From IMG/VR virus record IMGVR_UViG_3300032083_001462, positions 1 to 31,636 of that record: a stretch of DNA of 31,636 nt, one strand, 5' to 3'. Source of the stretch: a virus. Positions 1 to 8,757 of this stretch are shown here, one piece after another (position 1 is the stretch's first letter; the number at the start of each line of letters is the position of its first letter). The notes under the pieces are model-generated. The model was not told where the DNA came from. It searched no databases and saw nothing but the letters and a program-made list of their open reading frames with translations. Both the position numbers and the translations under genes were made by a program.

Positions 1-2247
1 GCGGAAGGACCGGCTCGCCATGTCCCCGGTGGCCGTGTCCGGCGTCCCGAACCCGAGCGCGACGTTCGGACCCATCCCGAGGTAGGCGCGCTGGGTGTTG
101 CGCCCGGAAGGCTCCCACGACGAGTCCGAGTCGGCCATGTCCACCGGGCCGCTGAACATCATCATTCCGCCGGCCGCCTCGCCCCCCGCGTACCTACCGG
201 TTCCCGGGGGTCGGCTGTAGTCCCACCCCCTCGCGGTCTGCTTGCCCCACGCCTCGGCGCGCAGCACGACGGGGCGCCGCGAATCCTCGGCCTGAGCATC
301 GGCGGGCGCGTACCGGCCGCCGCGCAGGTCGGGCATCGCCCGCCCGTAGTGTTGGGGCCGGAACACCATGCTCCCGAATCCCCATGTGTCCGGGGACCAG
401 ACGTGCCGGCCGCCACCATCGAAGCCGGCCTCGCGCACCCCCTCCGGATCGTTCGCCCGGGGAGGATCGCCCGGGTATCGCGGACGCCCGAAGAACGGCG
501 GCGGGATCACCCGGTCACGCGGCGGATCACCGGGCGCGCTGGGCGTGATGGGCGGGATTCGGGGGGGGCGCTCACCGGGCGTGCTGGGCGGCGGCGGCGA
601 TCCCGGCGGCCCGCTGCTCGGCAGGAACGGCACCTCCGCGTACCACTTCCACATCCCCACCCGCGTCTCCCCGAAGAACGGGTGCGAGTCCATCGGGTCG
701 TAGACGAGATGCACCCTCGACTGCATCGGGAACTTGTTGGCGTTGTAGGGCAGCGTCTCGAACAGGAGCGGCGCGTCCCGGTCCTGATCCAGCGCGTAGT
801 ACGTCCCCGCCCCGATGTGGACCGGGTGCATCCGCTCGCCGTCCAGCGTCCGGTCGATCCGGTGCTTGTCGTCGTCGAATCCGCCGTGGAACGGGCCCAT
901 CGCCGTATGATCGGCGAACGCGCACACGTCCTGCTTCCCGCCGCTGCGCGTGGTGGTCACGAACCCGGCCGACGCTCCCGCCGGACCGTCCGCAGCGCTC
1001 GGAGGCGCCGGCGTGCCGCTGATCGGCGCGCTGGACCCGTCACGCTCGGTCCTGGTGGTCGTGTTGACGGCGGTGATCGTGGTGTAGGCGCCGAGCCCCG
1101 GCCAGCCCTCCTGCCCGGTCCGTCGCCCCTGCCACGCCACCGCGTTCCCGCACGGCGTCGTCTGAATCTCGAGGTAGGCAGGATCGGCGGGCAGCCTCAC
1201 CACCCGCATCATGGTCTGGAGCCGCGCCCCGCGACCCGCCACGCCGGGCTCGCCCTGCCCCACCGCGATCTTGCCCTCGGGCTCGAGGTCGAACACCAGC
1301 GAGCCCATGATCCCCTGCGGGCTCCTGTTCACGGCGAACAGGCGCGGATCGGTCGGGAGCCAGACCTCCTGCTGCGACTGCTCCTCCGTGCCTCCAAGAC
1401 GGATTCCGGCCATCCCCTCGGGGAACGACGGCCAGTAGTCCGGGATGAGGCACCCGCTGGGGGCGAAGCGCTGATCGGTCGCGTGGCCCTCGTCCAGAAT
1501 CGGGATCACGCCGACCGAACGCGGGTCGATCTGCGAGTCCTTTCCGCCCGTCACCGCGCCTGCGGGCCGAGCACCGCTGCCGGACGGTCCAGCCGCGCCA
1601 CCAGCACCAGCAGCACCCGCAGCGCCAGCGGCACCGCCGCCCGCCTTCTTGTTGGCCCGCTGCTGGCGCCACCACTCCTTGCTGTACTTCGTGACGCCGC
1701 GCCGGCTCTCTCGGCTAGCGGCAGTCCACACCAGCCGACCCGACGTGAACACCGACGCGCCACGGTCGATCGTCGTCCGCGTGCGCCCGCCGACGCTCTG
1801 CCGGCTGACGCTGATCCCGTTCAGCCCGACGCTGGTCCCCGGCGTGCGCCCGAGGCTGCGACCGAGCGCGAGGTTGGGCGTGCCGTCCGGGTTGACGCCC
1901 GCCACCGGACCGGCAACCCCCGCTGCGCCTCCCTGCCCCTTGCCACCCGGCGCCCCCACGTTCGGGTCGCCGTCCGCGCCGCTGGGGCCGATGCCGGCAT
2001 CCCCGCGCGTCCCGAGGCTGATCGACGGCCACGCCATCGCCCAGCCACGCATCTCGCGCCCCGCAGGCTCCCAGTCCGTCGCGCACAGGATGTCGCCCGC
2101 CGCCGTCATGCGGCGACGCCCGTACTTGTCCTTCCCGACCGCACGGACCGCGCCCTTGAACTCGCGCGTGGTGAGCGGCCACGAGGGATCGTGGTCCTGG
2201 AGGACCAGGTAGCCGCTGGAGTGCTGGTTCTCGCGCCCCCGGCTCAC
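1..2247 (-). CDS. Partial tail-tip or tail-fibre-like structural protein (3' end beyond window)
   Basis: The reverse strand is open for 749 codons from a GTG at 2247 to the window edge. The GTG overlaps the stop of the upstream gene (GTGA). Residues 79-108 are a collagen-like Gly-rich stretch, 202-226 an Ala/Gly-rich linker, and 546-596 a Pro-rich linker between two folded-looking parts. The segment 505-545 is rich in aromatic residues and reads like a compact beta domain. No catalytic motif or signal peptide is visible. It is the last visible gene of the tail module, downstream of two large tail proteins, where tail-tip, fibre or receptor-binding proteins usually lie. The modular, linker-rich layout fits such a role, but the family is not recognised. 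The C-terminus is missing. The reading frame is sure; the function is inferred from position. Confidence 0.75.
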   Translation of the reverse strand, partial: MSRGRENQHSSGYLVLQDHDPSWPLTTREFKGAVRAVGKDKYGRRRMTAAGDILCATDWEPAGREMRGWAMAWPSISLGTRGDAGIGPSGADGDPNVGAPGGKGQGGAAGVAGPVAGVNPDGTPNLALGRSLGRTPGTSVGLNGISVSRQSVGGRTRTTIDRGASVFTSGRLVWTAASRESRRGVTKYSKEWWRQQRANKKAGGGAAGAAGAAGAGGAAGPSGSGARPAGAVTGGKDSQIDPRSVGVIPILDEGHATDQRFAPSGCLIPDYWPSFPEGMAGIRLGGTEEQSQQEVWLPTDPRLFAVNRSPQGIMGSLVFDLEPEGKIAVGQGEPGVAGRGARLQTMMRVVRLPADPAYLEIQTTPCGNAVAWQGRRTGQEGWPGLGAYTTITAVNTTTRTERDGSSAPISGTPAPPSAADGPAGASAGFVTTTRSGGKQDVCAFADHTAMGPFHGGFDDDKHRIDRTLDGERMHPVHIGAGTYYALDQDRDAPLLFETLPYNANKFPMQSRVHLVYDPMDSHPFFGETRVGMWKWYAEVPFLPSSGPPGSPPPPSTPGERPPRIPPITPSAPGDPPRDRVIPPPFFGRPRYPGDPPRANDPEGVREAGFDGGGRHVWSPDTWGFGSMVFRPQHYGRAMPDLRGGRYAPADAQAEDSRRPVVLRAEAWGKQTARGWDYSRPPGTGRYAGGEAAGGMMMFSGPVDMADSDSSWEPSGRNTQRAYLGMGPNVALGFGTPDTATGDMASRSFR

Positions 2248-4361
2248 GGCTGCACCGTGCGGAGGAACAGACGACGTGCCGAGTCGGGGAGCATCGCCAT
2301 CGGATCATACGCCACCCCGTCGCCGCGCATCATCACCGCCGTAGCCGTGACCCCCGTCGTGCTGATCGTGTGCGACACCTGCCGGATCGTCCCGGTGGGC
2401 ACCACCCCGGGGTCGAGGTCCATGACGTGATCCCCGACCCACGAGTCCAGCAGCCCGGCGTAGACGCTCGCCGCCATCGCCTTCGCCAGCGACTCCATCT
2501 CGGCCTTGTTGCACAGCAACGGGTCCAGCGCCGCCCTCTGATCATCGTCCGACTGGCTCACCGGGGCCCCGACGCCGAAGGACCGCTCGATCTGCGCCGA
2601 CAGCGCATCCGACCATGCGTAGCGCGCCGTGGCGAGCTGCCCGCCCACCCGCACCTCCCACACCGGCCCCGACGACTTCTGCGCGTAGGCGCGAGCCCCG
2701 CCCGGGAGCATCGCGATGGCGTCCTCGGCCTTCACCTCGATCGCCTTGAACTGCCCCTTCCCGTTCGGCGCCGCCGGGACCGCCGTGAGAACGATCGTCA
2801 CCCGGTTGTCGGCCTTGAGCGTCACCCCCACGTCGCCATCGTAGACCGACCCGTCTGCCATGAGCGGGACGAGCGCCCCAGCCTTGGACGGATCGGCGGT
2901 CGGGACGTTCTCGACCATGCGCGGGATGATCTGCCGGTAGTGGCCGAGAAGGTCCGTCTGGTAGTCGAGCCGGATGATCCCCGTCTCCGGGTCCACGATC
3001 TCGACCAGGCACGGCGCGACGCTGCCGTTGCTCAACGCCTCGCCGATCGCCAGCGACCCGTCAACGTTCAGCATCCAATACTGCTTCGCCGGATCGCTCA
3101 GCAAACCCTTCGTGCTGGCCACGATGCAGTAGCCGGTGTACGCCTGCGCGCGGGCGAACAGGCCGTTCTCTTGGTCGATGATGCTCACGCGGTACGGCCG
3201 GAACTGGTAGACCCGATCCACCCAGCGGCGGTTGATGCGGAACGTCTGCGAGTAGTGCGCCCGGCAGCAGGCGATGCGCTCGACCCAGTTCGCGCTCGGG
3301 GCCAGTTCGCCCAGGCTCGCCCAGTACGCCTCCGGGAACCCGCTCACCCAGAACTCGCGCAGCGTCGCATCCGAGATGTCGGGGATCGCCGCGTTGCCCT
3401 TGTCAGCGTTCCACGCCGCGAACATCCGCGCATCGTCCAGCACCTCGTAGGTGCCGCTCACCTTCGTCACGCCTCCGACCACCAGCGTCGGGTCGGGGAT
3501 CGGCGCGACGTTCTGGAGGTAGCGCTGGTCCTGCGTGATCGTCTCGCCCGACAGCACCGAATCGAGACGGATCTCCTGCTCCACCTGGAACAGCACCCGC
3601 ACCTTCTCGGGCCGAAGCGCCGAGCGGTCCGAGAAGGACGGCCATTGTCCGTTCACGAAGGACGGGTTCTCGCGCCTGAGCCGGTCCACCAGTTGCGCCG
3701 TCGCGTCCACCGCCGTCGTGTCGTAGACGTGGACACGCCCGTCGATCCCGACGTAGACGTCCGCTCCGGTCAGGTAGTTCATCGCCCGCCGTAGCGCGGT
3801 CCCGCCCTCATCGTCGATGTCCAGGTCCTCCAGCGGAGGGCTCCCGAACGCGCCAAGGCTGCCGACCCACGCACCCGGCGCCAGCCCCTCGAGGATGCGC
3901 TCGACCACCTCGCGCGGCTGCCACGGCTTGCCGTCCTTGAGCGTGGCGGGGTGGTAGAACACGTCATCTGCGACCTGCTGCACCTGCTGGGGAACCCCGT
4001 CCTCGGTCAGCCTTCGACGCTCCCCCGTCCGGCGTCGGACGTTGTAGGAGCCACGGAACCGGCGCCGGCGCCACCAGATGCGGAGGTCGGCCACGAGGAT
4101 CGTGCGGCGGTAGGGGTCGATCGTCTCCGTCTCGCCGATGACGTAGAGGTTGCGGACCTCCATCGTCTTGCCATTGCTCGCCTCGATCCGGAGCGTCAGC
4201 GGCTCAGACCTTCGCCCCTCGCGCGGCACGATCTTGGCCGCCTCGTCCGCGTCCAGCACGAAGGTCTGCGTGAACGGCTCAACCCCGGCGATCACGCTCC
4301 ACCCGATGCCGCCGCTGGCGTCGAGCGTCGCGTCCCCGAGAGTGGCCTTGACCGTGTCCAC
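2244..4361 (-). CDS. Large tail protein, possible tail hub or baseplate component
   Basis: A 705-residue protein starting at a GTG three bases after the upstream stop. The N-terminal 100 residues look beta-rich and end in a very basic patch around WWRRRRFRGS. A middle region contains the segment VYVGIDGRVHVYDTT. The rest mixes beta-rich and alpha-helical parts, with no enzyme motif, signal peptide or membrane segment seen. Size and position, second from the distal end of the tail gene cluster and just before a fibre-like gene, suggest a tail hub or tail-tip structural protein. The family was not recognised from sequence, so this is inference from synteny. Its stop overlaps the start of the next gene by 4 bp (GTGA). 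Confidence 0.7.
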   Translation of the reverse strand: MDTVKATLGDATLDASGGIGWSVIAGVEPFTQTFVLDADEAAKIVPREGRRSEPLTLRIEASNGKTMEVRNLYVIGETETIDPYRRTILVADLRIWWRRRRFRGSYNVRRRTGERRRLTEDGVPQQVQQVADDVFYHPATLKDGKPWQPREVVERILEGLAPGAWVGSLGAFGSPPLEDLDIDDEGGTALRRAMNYLTGADVYVGIDGRVHVYDTTAVDATAQLVDRLRRENPSFVNGQWPSFSDRSALRPEKVRVLFQVEQEIRLDSVLSGETITQDQRYLQNVAPIPDPTLVVGGVTKVSGTYEVLDDARMFAAWNADKGNAAIPDISDATLREFWVSGFPEAYWASLGELAPSANWVERIACCRAHYSQTFRINRRWVDRVYQFRPYRVSIIDQENGLFARAQAYTGYCIVASTKGLLSDPAKQYWMLNVDGSLAIGEALSNGSVAPCLVEIVDPETGIIRLDYQTDLLGHYRQIIPRMVENVPTADPSKAGALVPLMADGSVYDGDVGVTLKADNRVTIVLTAVPAAPNGKGQFKAIEVKAEDAIAMLPGGARAYAQKSSGPVWEVRVGGQLATARYAWSDALSAQIERSFGVGAPVSQSDDDQRAALDPLLCNKAEMESLAKAMAASVYAGLLDSWVGDHVMDLDPGVVPTGTIRQVSHTISTTGVTATAVMMRGDGVAYDPMAMLPDSARRLFLRTVQP

Positions 4362-4364
4362 GGC

Positions 4365-5894
4365 TCAACGGAACCCGCCGGGAGGCGGTCTTAGCCCGAG
4401 CCCGTTGTCGCCCACGCCGCCGCTGCCCGGACCGGCACGAAGCCCGCCCGTCAGGGGGGCGCCTCGACCGCTCCCACCACCAGCAGACGGCGCACCGCTA
4501 CCACCCGCGCTCGTGGTCGCACCAGAACGCACCGCGCCCGCCCACGTCTCCACGATGCGGACGCTGGACTCCCAGACGACCATCGTCCGACCGTGGCGCA
4601 GGATGCCAAGACGAACGGGGCTCGACTGCTGCGCCTCCTCGACCAGAATCCAGCCCGACTCCGGGCCGGCGTTCTGGCCGTCTCCGTTGCGGCCCACGCT
4701 CCCGGCGGCGTAGGACGTGCCCTGCACCACCCCCAGAGCACCGCGCTCCGTCTGCGCCCGCCAGACCGCCGTCGTGGTCCTGAGCGTGTCAGACGGGCCC
4801 TGGTAGACCCGCTTCGCGTAGCGGTCCTTGTTCCACACCGGGACCACGATCTTCCCCGGCAGGTTCCGGTACTCCTGCGTGACCCGGTACTCCAGCAGGC
4901 CGCCGACGCTCGCCACCATCAGCAGCACCGTCGCGCGGATCTTGTTGTTCTGGCGGTCGAACGTCACGTCCTCGCGCACCAGCGCCGACGCACCGGGGTA
5001 CGCAACCGACGCCTGAGCCATGACGTAGGACCGCAGCGTGCCCGACCAGAGCGAGTCGAGGTCCGTCGTCACCCGCACGTCCACGCTGGCGTTGTAGACG
5101 CCTGTCACCGCCTGAAGCCGCGTCGCCTCGCCGTAGGGACCGCCCGGAGAGTCACCGGGAGCCTCCCACGCCAGCGAGAACGCCACCTCGTGCGCGAGGA
5201 TCGCGTCGATGTTCCCGCTCGCCGTCTCGGCGTAGTTGATCGCACGGTAGACGCGGCGGAAGTCGCAGAGCTTGTCCTGATCGTCGGCCGTCGCGCTCTC
5301 CATCGTCGGCTGACTGTTGTAGGTGCCGCCGAGCGCCGCCAGCGCGGCCGACGCGAACGTGCCGATCTTGGCCTCGTAGTTGGCGCGGGCCCCGTTGCTG
5401 CCCTGCGCCGTGTACTGCCCCGTGATCGTCACCGTCTTGCAGCCGGAATCGTCGTAGCCGAGCTCGATGCTCGCCCACCGCCGGCCCGTGTTGTCCGTCG
5501 CCGGCAGTTGCACCGTCACGGAGCAGCGGTACATCCTCGACCGCCCCGTCGTGGCGGGATGATCCACCACCTCGATCTGCGGCTGCGCGAGGAACCCCGT
5601 GTTCACCGACCCGCTCGGGTTCCAGTCGATCACGTCCACGCTGTCATGAATCACCCGGAAGCGCAGAAACCGCTTCTGGAACTCGTCCTCCAGCGTGCCG
5701 CAGGCCGTGTCGAGGTCCGACGCGCTGCTGGCCCCGTGGACCACGACGTGCCACGAGACGGTCGCCTCGGTCCCGCTCACGCGCCAGACCAGCATCCCGG
5801 GCGACTTGTCGATGTGGTAGACGCTGCTGCCGCCCATCGTCACCGCGCCGTAGACGATGGACAGCTCGCGCGTGACGACGGGGCTGGTGGTCAT
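4365..5894 (-). CDS. Tail structural protein with Gly-rich C-terminus
   Basis: A 509-residue protein. The start chosen is the ATG at 5894, which overlaps the upstream stop (ATGA); an in-frame ATG at 5921 would give nine more residues and a longer overlap. Residues 1-430 are rich in beta-prone segments and lack enzymatic motifs. The last 60 residues are low-complexity Gly/Ser/Ala/Pro, like a flexible tether. It sits between a small tape-measure candidate and the 705-residue tail protein, the place where distal tail proteins are encoded in many siphophages. That assignment is inference. It has no recognised family and is probably a virion component. Confidence 0.65.
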   Translation of the reverse strand: MTTSPVVTRELSIVYGAVTMGGSSVYHIDKSPGMLVWRVSGTEATVSWHVVVHGASSASDLDTACGTLEDEFQKRFLRFRVIHDSVDVIDWNPSGSVNTGFLAQPQIEVVDHPATTGRSRMYRCSVTVQLPATDNTGRRWASIELGYDDSGCKTVTITGQYTAQGSNGARANYEAKIGTFASAALAALGGTYNSQPTMESATADDQDKLCDFRRVYRAINYAETASGNIDAILAHEVAFSLAWEAPGDSPGGPYGEATRLQAVTGVYNASVDVRVTTDLDSLWSGTLRSYVMAQASVAYPGASALVREDVTFDRQNNKIRATVLLMVASVGGLLEYRVTQEYRNLPGKIVVPVWNKDRYAKRVYQGPSDTLRTTTAVWRAQTERGALGVVQGTSYAAGSVGRNGDGQNAGPESGWILVEEAQQSSPVRLGILRHGRTMVVWESSVRIVETWAGAVRSGATTSAGGSGAPSAGGGSGRGAPLTGGLRAGPGSGGVGDNGLGLRPPPGGFR

Positions 5895-6463
5895 CGGCCG
5901 ATCCCCCCGAGCGTCGTCCACGGACCAGCCTTCACCACGTCCTCAGCCTTGCGAGCGCCCTGCTCCTTCATCAGCAGCAGGCCGTACTGCATCCTCATGT
6001 AAGCGTCGATCGTCTCGGGCGACGCACGCCCGAACGTCTCGCGCCCGAACTCCATCGTCTTCTCTCGCGCCGCCTCCAGCGCACGGCCCTCCGTGCCCAT
6101 CTTGGACACGGCGCCGCCCGTCAGATCGTCCAGACCGCGACGGACCGCGTTGCTCAACTCGCCCGCGATGTTCTTCAGCGGGGCCATGCCGTCCTTGATC
6201 GCGTCCTTGAGCGTGACCGCCAGCGCCGCCAACGCCGCCGCACCCGCCATCCCGCCCACCGGGGCGAGGAACCCGCCGCCGCCACCAGCACTCGGTGGCA
6301 GCGACACGGGCACGCGCGGGGGAGGACGCGCAGGCGACCCCGGCACGTTCACCGTCCCGCCGCCGGAACCGCCCGGACCGATGCTGCCCTGGAGCGCCTG
6401 CAACTGGCGCAGGGCTTCCTCCGTGTCCAACTCGACGCCGATCCTGGCCTTGCCCTGGATCAT
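5891..6463 (-). CDS. Small protein in the tape-measure position
   Basis: A 190-residue protein; its ATG overlaps the upstream stop (ATGA). Residues 1-30 look helical and 30-65 are a Gly/Pro-rich linker. Residues 65-90 form a hydrophobic Gly/Ala-rich helix (GGMAGAAALAALAVTLKDAI), and the remainder is mostly helical with charged residues. A helical protein with a central hydrophobic stretch, encoded just before the large distal tail proteins, is what a tail tape-measure protein looks like, but those are usually several hundred residues or more. No other tape-measure candidate is seen in the cluster. Either this is a miniature version, which would imply a very short tail, or it is an unrelated tail assembly factor. 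Confidence 0.5.
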   Translation of the reverse strand: MIQGKARIGVELDTEEALRQLQALQGSIGPGGSGGGTVNVPGSPARPPPRVPVSLPPSAGGGGGFLAPVGGMAGAAALAALAVTLKDAIKDGMAPLKNIAGELSNAVRRGLDDLTGGAVSKMGTEGRALEAAREKTMEFGRETFGRASPETIDAYMRMQYGLLLMKEQGARKAEDVVKAGPWTTLGGIGR

Positions 6464-7305
6464 GTCACCGCCACGCTGTTGCGGTAGGAGCCGACCTCCT
6501 GCGACGAGTGCCGCTGCGCCTCGCTCAAGGTCTGCCCCAGCACCACGTCCCGCGTCTCATCGTAGGCCGCGAACAACGCGAACGAGTAGGTGCCCGCCGC
6601 CAGCGTCCCGGTCACGTCCACGCTCGTAGCGAGGTCGCTGGCGAGCGTGATCCCGGTCCCCGCCGTGGGGCCTGTCGGAGCCGTCGCACCCGAGGCGTAG
6701 CGCAGGACGATCTTGTAGCGGTCGAACCTGTCCGGCGGGAGCGCCCACGACAACACGTTGCCCGTGGCGATCAGGCGCTGGGGAGGGTGGTAGTACCGCG
6801 CCGACATACAGCGCACCTCGATCCGGTACTCCCGCACCGCGATACCCAGACCACCGACGCTGCCAGCCATCGGGGCGCCGACCGGACGCGCCTGCATGGC
6901 GAGCCCGATGTCCCCGGCCCCCTGCCGGATCGCGTCCAGCACCACCTCCTCCACCTCGAGAAGCCCACGCCCCTGGCTGGATGTCTGCCCGTAGGCGCCG
7001 TCGCTGTGGAGCCGGGCGCCGTGGGAGCCCACCAGCGCGCCCGATCCCGTCCGGTCGTTGCTCATCTGCACCGCGATCGTGACCGGGATCACCGCGACAC
7101 CCAGCGCGCCGCTCGCCTCGTCGGCCTGGTCGTCTCCGGCGTTGAACGCCACCATCGGACCAGCCCGGACCGCCCCGAGCAACTCCTCCACCGTCATGCC
7201 GGGGGAGATGATCGGCGTGGCCACCACCCGCTCGCCACCGCTGCCCGGCCACACCTTCGACCAGCAGCGGTAGCGCATCTGCCGGAGCACCTGCCAGCGG
7301 TTCAC
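6460..7305 (-). CDS. Tail protein with gp37-like N-terminus and Fn3-like C-terminal domain
   Basis: A 281-residue protein with a GTG start overlapping the upstream stop (GTGA). Residues 35-165 contain segments such as IPVTIAVQM, LLEVEEVVLDAIR and YRIEVRC that resemble the small tail-terminator type (Mu gp37/DUF1834-like); this is a tentative fold guess. From about residue 172, PPQRLIATGNVLSWALPP, then YKIVLRYASG and GTYSFALFAAYDE, form the strand pattern of a fibronectin type III domain, a module often added to phage structural proteins for surface or carbohydrate contact. A fusion of a terminator-like part with a surface domain would be unusual. It lies between a 93-residue protein and the tape-measure candidate. 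It is certainly a gene; its role is uncertain. Confidence 0.6.
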   Translation of the reverse strand: MNRWQVLRQMRYRCWSKVWPGSGGERVVATPIISPGMTVEELLGAVRAGPMVAFNAGDDQADEASGALGVAVIPVTIAVQMSNDRTGSGALVGSHGARLHSDGAYGQTSSQGRGLLEVEEVVLDAIRQGAGDIGLAMQARPVGAPMAGSVGGLGIAVREYRIEVRCMSARYYHPPQRLIATGNVLSWALPPDRFDRYKIVLRYASGATAPTGPTAGTGITLASDLATSVDVTGTLAAGTYSFALFAAYDETRDVVLGQTLSEAQRHSSQEVGSYRNSVAVT

Positions 7306-7583
7306 GGGACACCCCCGGCCGCCGTCGCCCCGATGGACTTCAGCGCGTCCACGAAGCCCGCCACGCCATCCGGCATCCCGGACACGGCGGCAGGGGCCTC
7401 CGGCCGCTCAGGGGCCGCCTCAGGCCGCCCAGAGGCCGCCCACGCCCGCGCCACCACGGCCTGCCCACGGCTCGCCGGCGTCATGCGCTCCCAGTCCTCG
7501 ACCGACAAGACACCCCCGGCGGCGAAGAACACCGCCCAGTCGGAGGCCAGCCAGTCCACCTTGCGAGCGAAGGGCCACATCAC
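7302..7583 (-). CDS. Small tail-cluster protein (chaperone position)
   Basis: A 93-residue protein starting at a GTG (7583) that overlaps the upstream stop as GTGA; an ATG follows immediately at 7580. The N-terminal half is mixed, with many Trp residues (WPFARKVDWLASDWAVFF). The C-terminal half is rich in Ala, Pro, Glu and Gly. No motif is recognised. Small proteins between a tail-tube gene and the tape-measure gene are commonly tail assembly chaperones, and this one lies downstream of a tail-tube candidate, but no programmed frameshift site was identified. The functional suggestion rests on position only. Confidence 0.5.
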   Translation of the reverse strand: MMWPFARKVDWLASDWAVFFAAGGVLSVEDWERMTPASRGQAVVARAWAASGRPEAAPERPEAPAAVSGMPDGVAGFVDALKSIGATAAGGVP

Positions 7584-8158
7584 GCCACCGCCGTGAGGTC
7601 ACGGAGCCGACCCATCTCCACAGCCTTCCCGCTCGCGTTCGGGATGCCCACCACCGCCAACGGGATGCCGCGCTCCCGGCCGAGCCGGTGCTCAAGGTCG
7701 GCCGTGGCCTGAACGTGGGGGAGGGCTCGGTAGAACACCACGAGGTCGTGCTGGTCCTCGAATCCGTTGACCACCGTCTCCGGCGTCACCACCAGAACCG
7801 TAGCACGGCTGGACAGACTGTACCCCGCACGATTCGTGCTCGGGCTCACCACCTTCGGCCGCTGGCTCACCGTCCCCGTGCTCGTGTTCAGGAAGAACCG
7901 CGTGTAGGCGTCCGGGTCCGCATCCCGCAGCACGAACGTCATGCTCCAGCCCTCGCCGCACGCCACCGCGTCAATCGCGCTCGCCCCGGGCAACTCCTGC
8001 GCCTGAATCACATGGACGGGCGCCGCCAGCGTCACCACCACGAGGTCCGTGAAGCCGAGCCCCGTCCCGCCGTGCGGCCACGCCGCCGTCAGGTCCGTAC
8101 AGCCGAAGGCCAGCCGGCAAGGGTACTCCAACACCCTCTGAAACGCGGGGGCGCTCAA
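7580..8158 (-). CDS. Possible tail tube protein, rare TTG start
   Basis: A 192-residue protein. The best start is TTG at 8158, because its TTGA overlap with the upstream stop matches the ATGA/GTGA junctions used throughout the operon, and there is no in-frame ATG or GTG between that stop and conserved-looking sequence. The content is beta-rich with alternating hydrophobic strands (TDLVVVTLAAPVHVI, WSMTFVLRD, RATVLVVTPE), consistent with a virion tube or ring protein. It follows the gpG-like completion gene, where the major tail protein is often encoded. No recognised signature was seen, so the tube call is tentative. Confidence 0.5.
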   Translation of the reverse strand: MSAPAFQRVLEYPCRLAFGCTDLTAAWPHGGTGLGFTDLVVVTLAAPVHVIQAQELPGASAIDAVACGEGWSMTFVLRDADPDAYTRFFLNTSTGTVSQRPKVVSPSTNRAGYSLSSRATVLVVTPETVVNGFEDQHDLVVFYRALPHVQATADLEHRLGRERGIPLAVVGIPNASGKAVEMGRLRDLTAVA

Positions 8159-8757
8159 GCGTTCACCTCCGCGACGATCTCGACGCCGGTCATCTCCGCG
8201 ATGTCCACCACGTCCTGCGGCAGCAGCACGAAGATCGGCCGCGCCCGCACGTTCCACGTCTCCGGCCCGAGCCTGTTCTTGTTGAGCAGGTAGGACAGGT
8301 CAGCCTTCCAGCCCTGCCCCGGCCCCTTGAGCCAGCGCCAGAGCCATGCCTTGAACTCCGGCGTGTTCGGCTCCGTCGCCGACTCGCCGCCGAAGTGCTG
8401 CTTGTCAACGTACGCGCCCGCCGGACCGTGAACGCCGACCTCCACGCGCTTGTCGTTCACGATCTCGAACGTCACCGACCGCGCGAGCGTGCCCTCGTCC
8501 ACCACCGCCGGACGGGCATCGAACCGACGCTGCTTCGGCGCCGGGCTCCCCGCATGGAAGTCACGCAGGATGCCCGGGACGTTCGGCACCGCACGCGCCG
8601 CCCACGTCCCCGCCGGCCGCCCCTGATCCTTGAACGCCGCCCGCGACCGCCCCGACATGATGGCCCCGATCTGCGTCAGGGCCCGCCGGGGCGACTTGAG
8701 CGCGTCACCGAGCGCCTGGAACCTGCTGCCCCAGTCGATGCTCGCAATCCTAAACAT
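8155..8757 (-). CDS. Virion morphogenesis protein, Mu gpG-like
   Basis: A 200-residue protein; the start chosen is the ATG at 8757, preceded by GGAG nine bases upstream and overlapping the upstream gene by 8 bp. An ATG at 8781 would overlap more. Residues 89-124 (GTLARSVTFEI, then VEVGVHGPAGAYVDKQHFGG) and the later RPIFVLLPQ match the phage virion morphogenesis family (gpG of Mu, gpS of P2). Those proteins act at the head-tail interface during tail completion. Residues 20-60 are basic and helical. Its position after the capsid and connector genes fits. The family match is by eye. Confidence 0.75.
   Translation of the reverse strand: MFRIASIDWGSRFQALGDALKSPRRALTQIGAIMSGRSRAAFKDQGRPAGTWAARAVPNVPGILRDFHAGSPAPKQRRFDARPAVVDEGTLARSVTFEIVNDKRVEVGVHGPAGAYVDKQHFGGESATEPNTPEFKAWLWRWLKGPGQGWKADLSYLLNKNRLGPETWNVRARPIFVLLPQDVVDIAEMTGVEIVAEVNA

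Noticed and set aside
349-2430. Long forward-strand open frame (693 codons) at the left end
   Set aside because: Its translation is dominated by Arg, Pro and Ala without folded segments, as expected for a shadow of a GC-rich gene. The reverse frame here is open, starts at a GTGA overlap and gives domain-like sequence.
2370-3794. Forward-strand open frame of 474 codons
   Set aside because: It lies entirely opposite the 705-residue tail gene, is Arg/His/Pro-rich and has no coupled start, so it is an antisense shadow.
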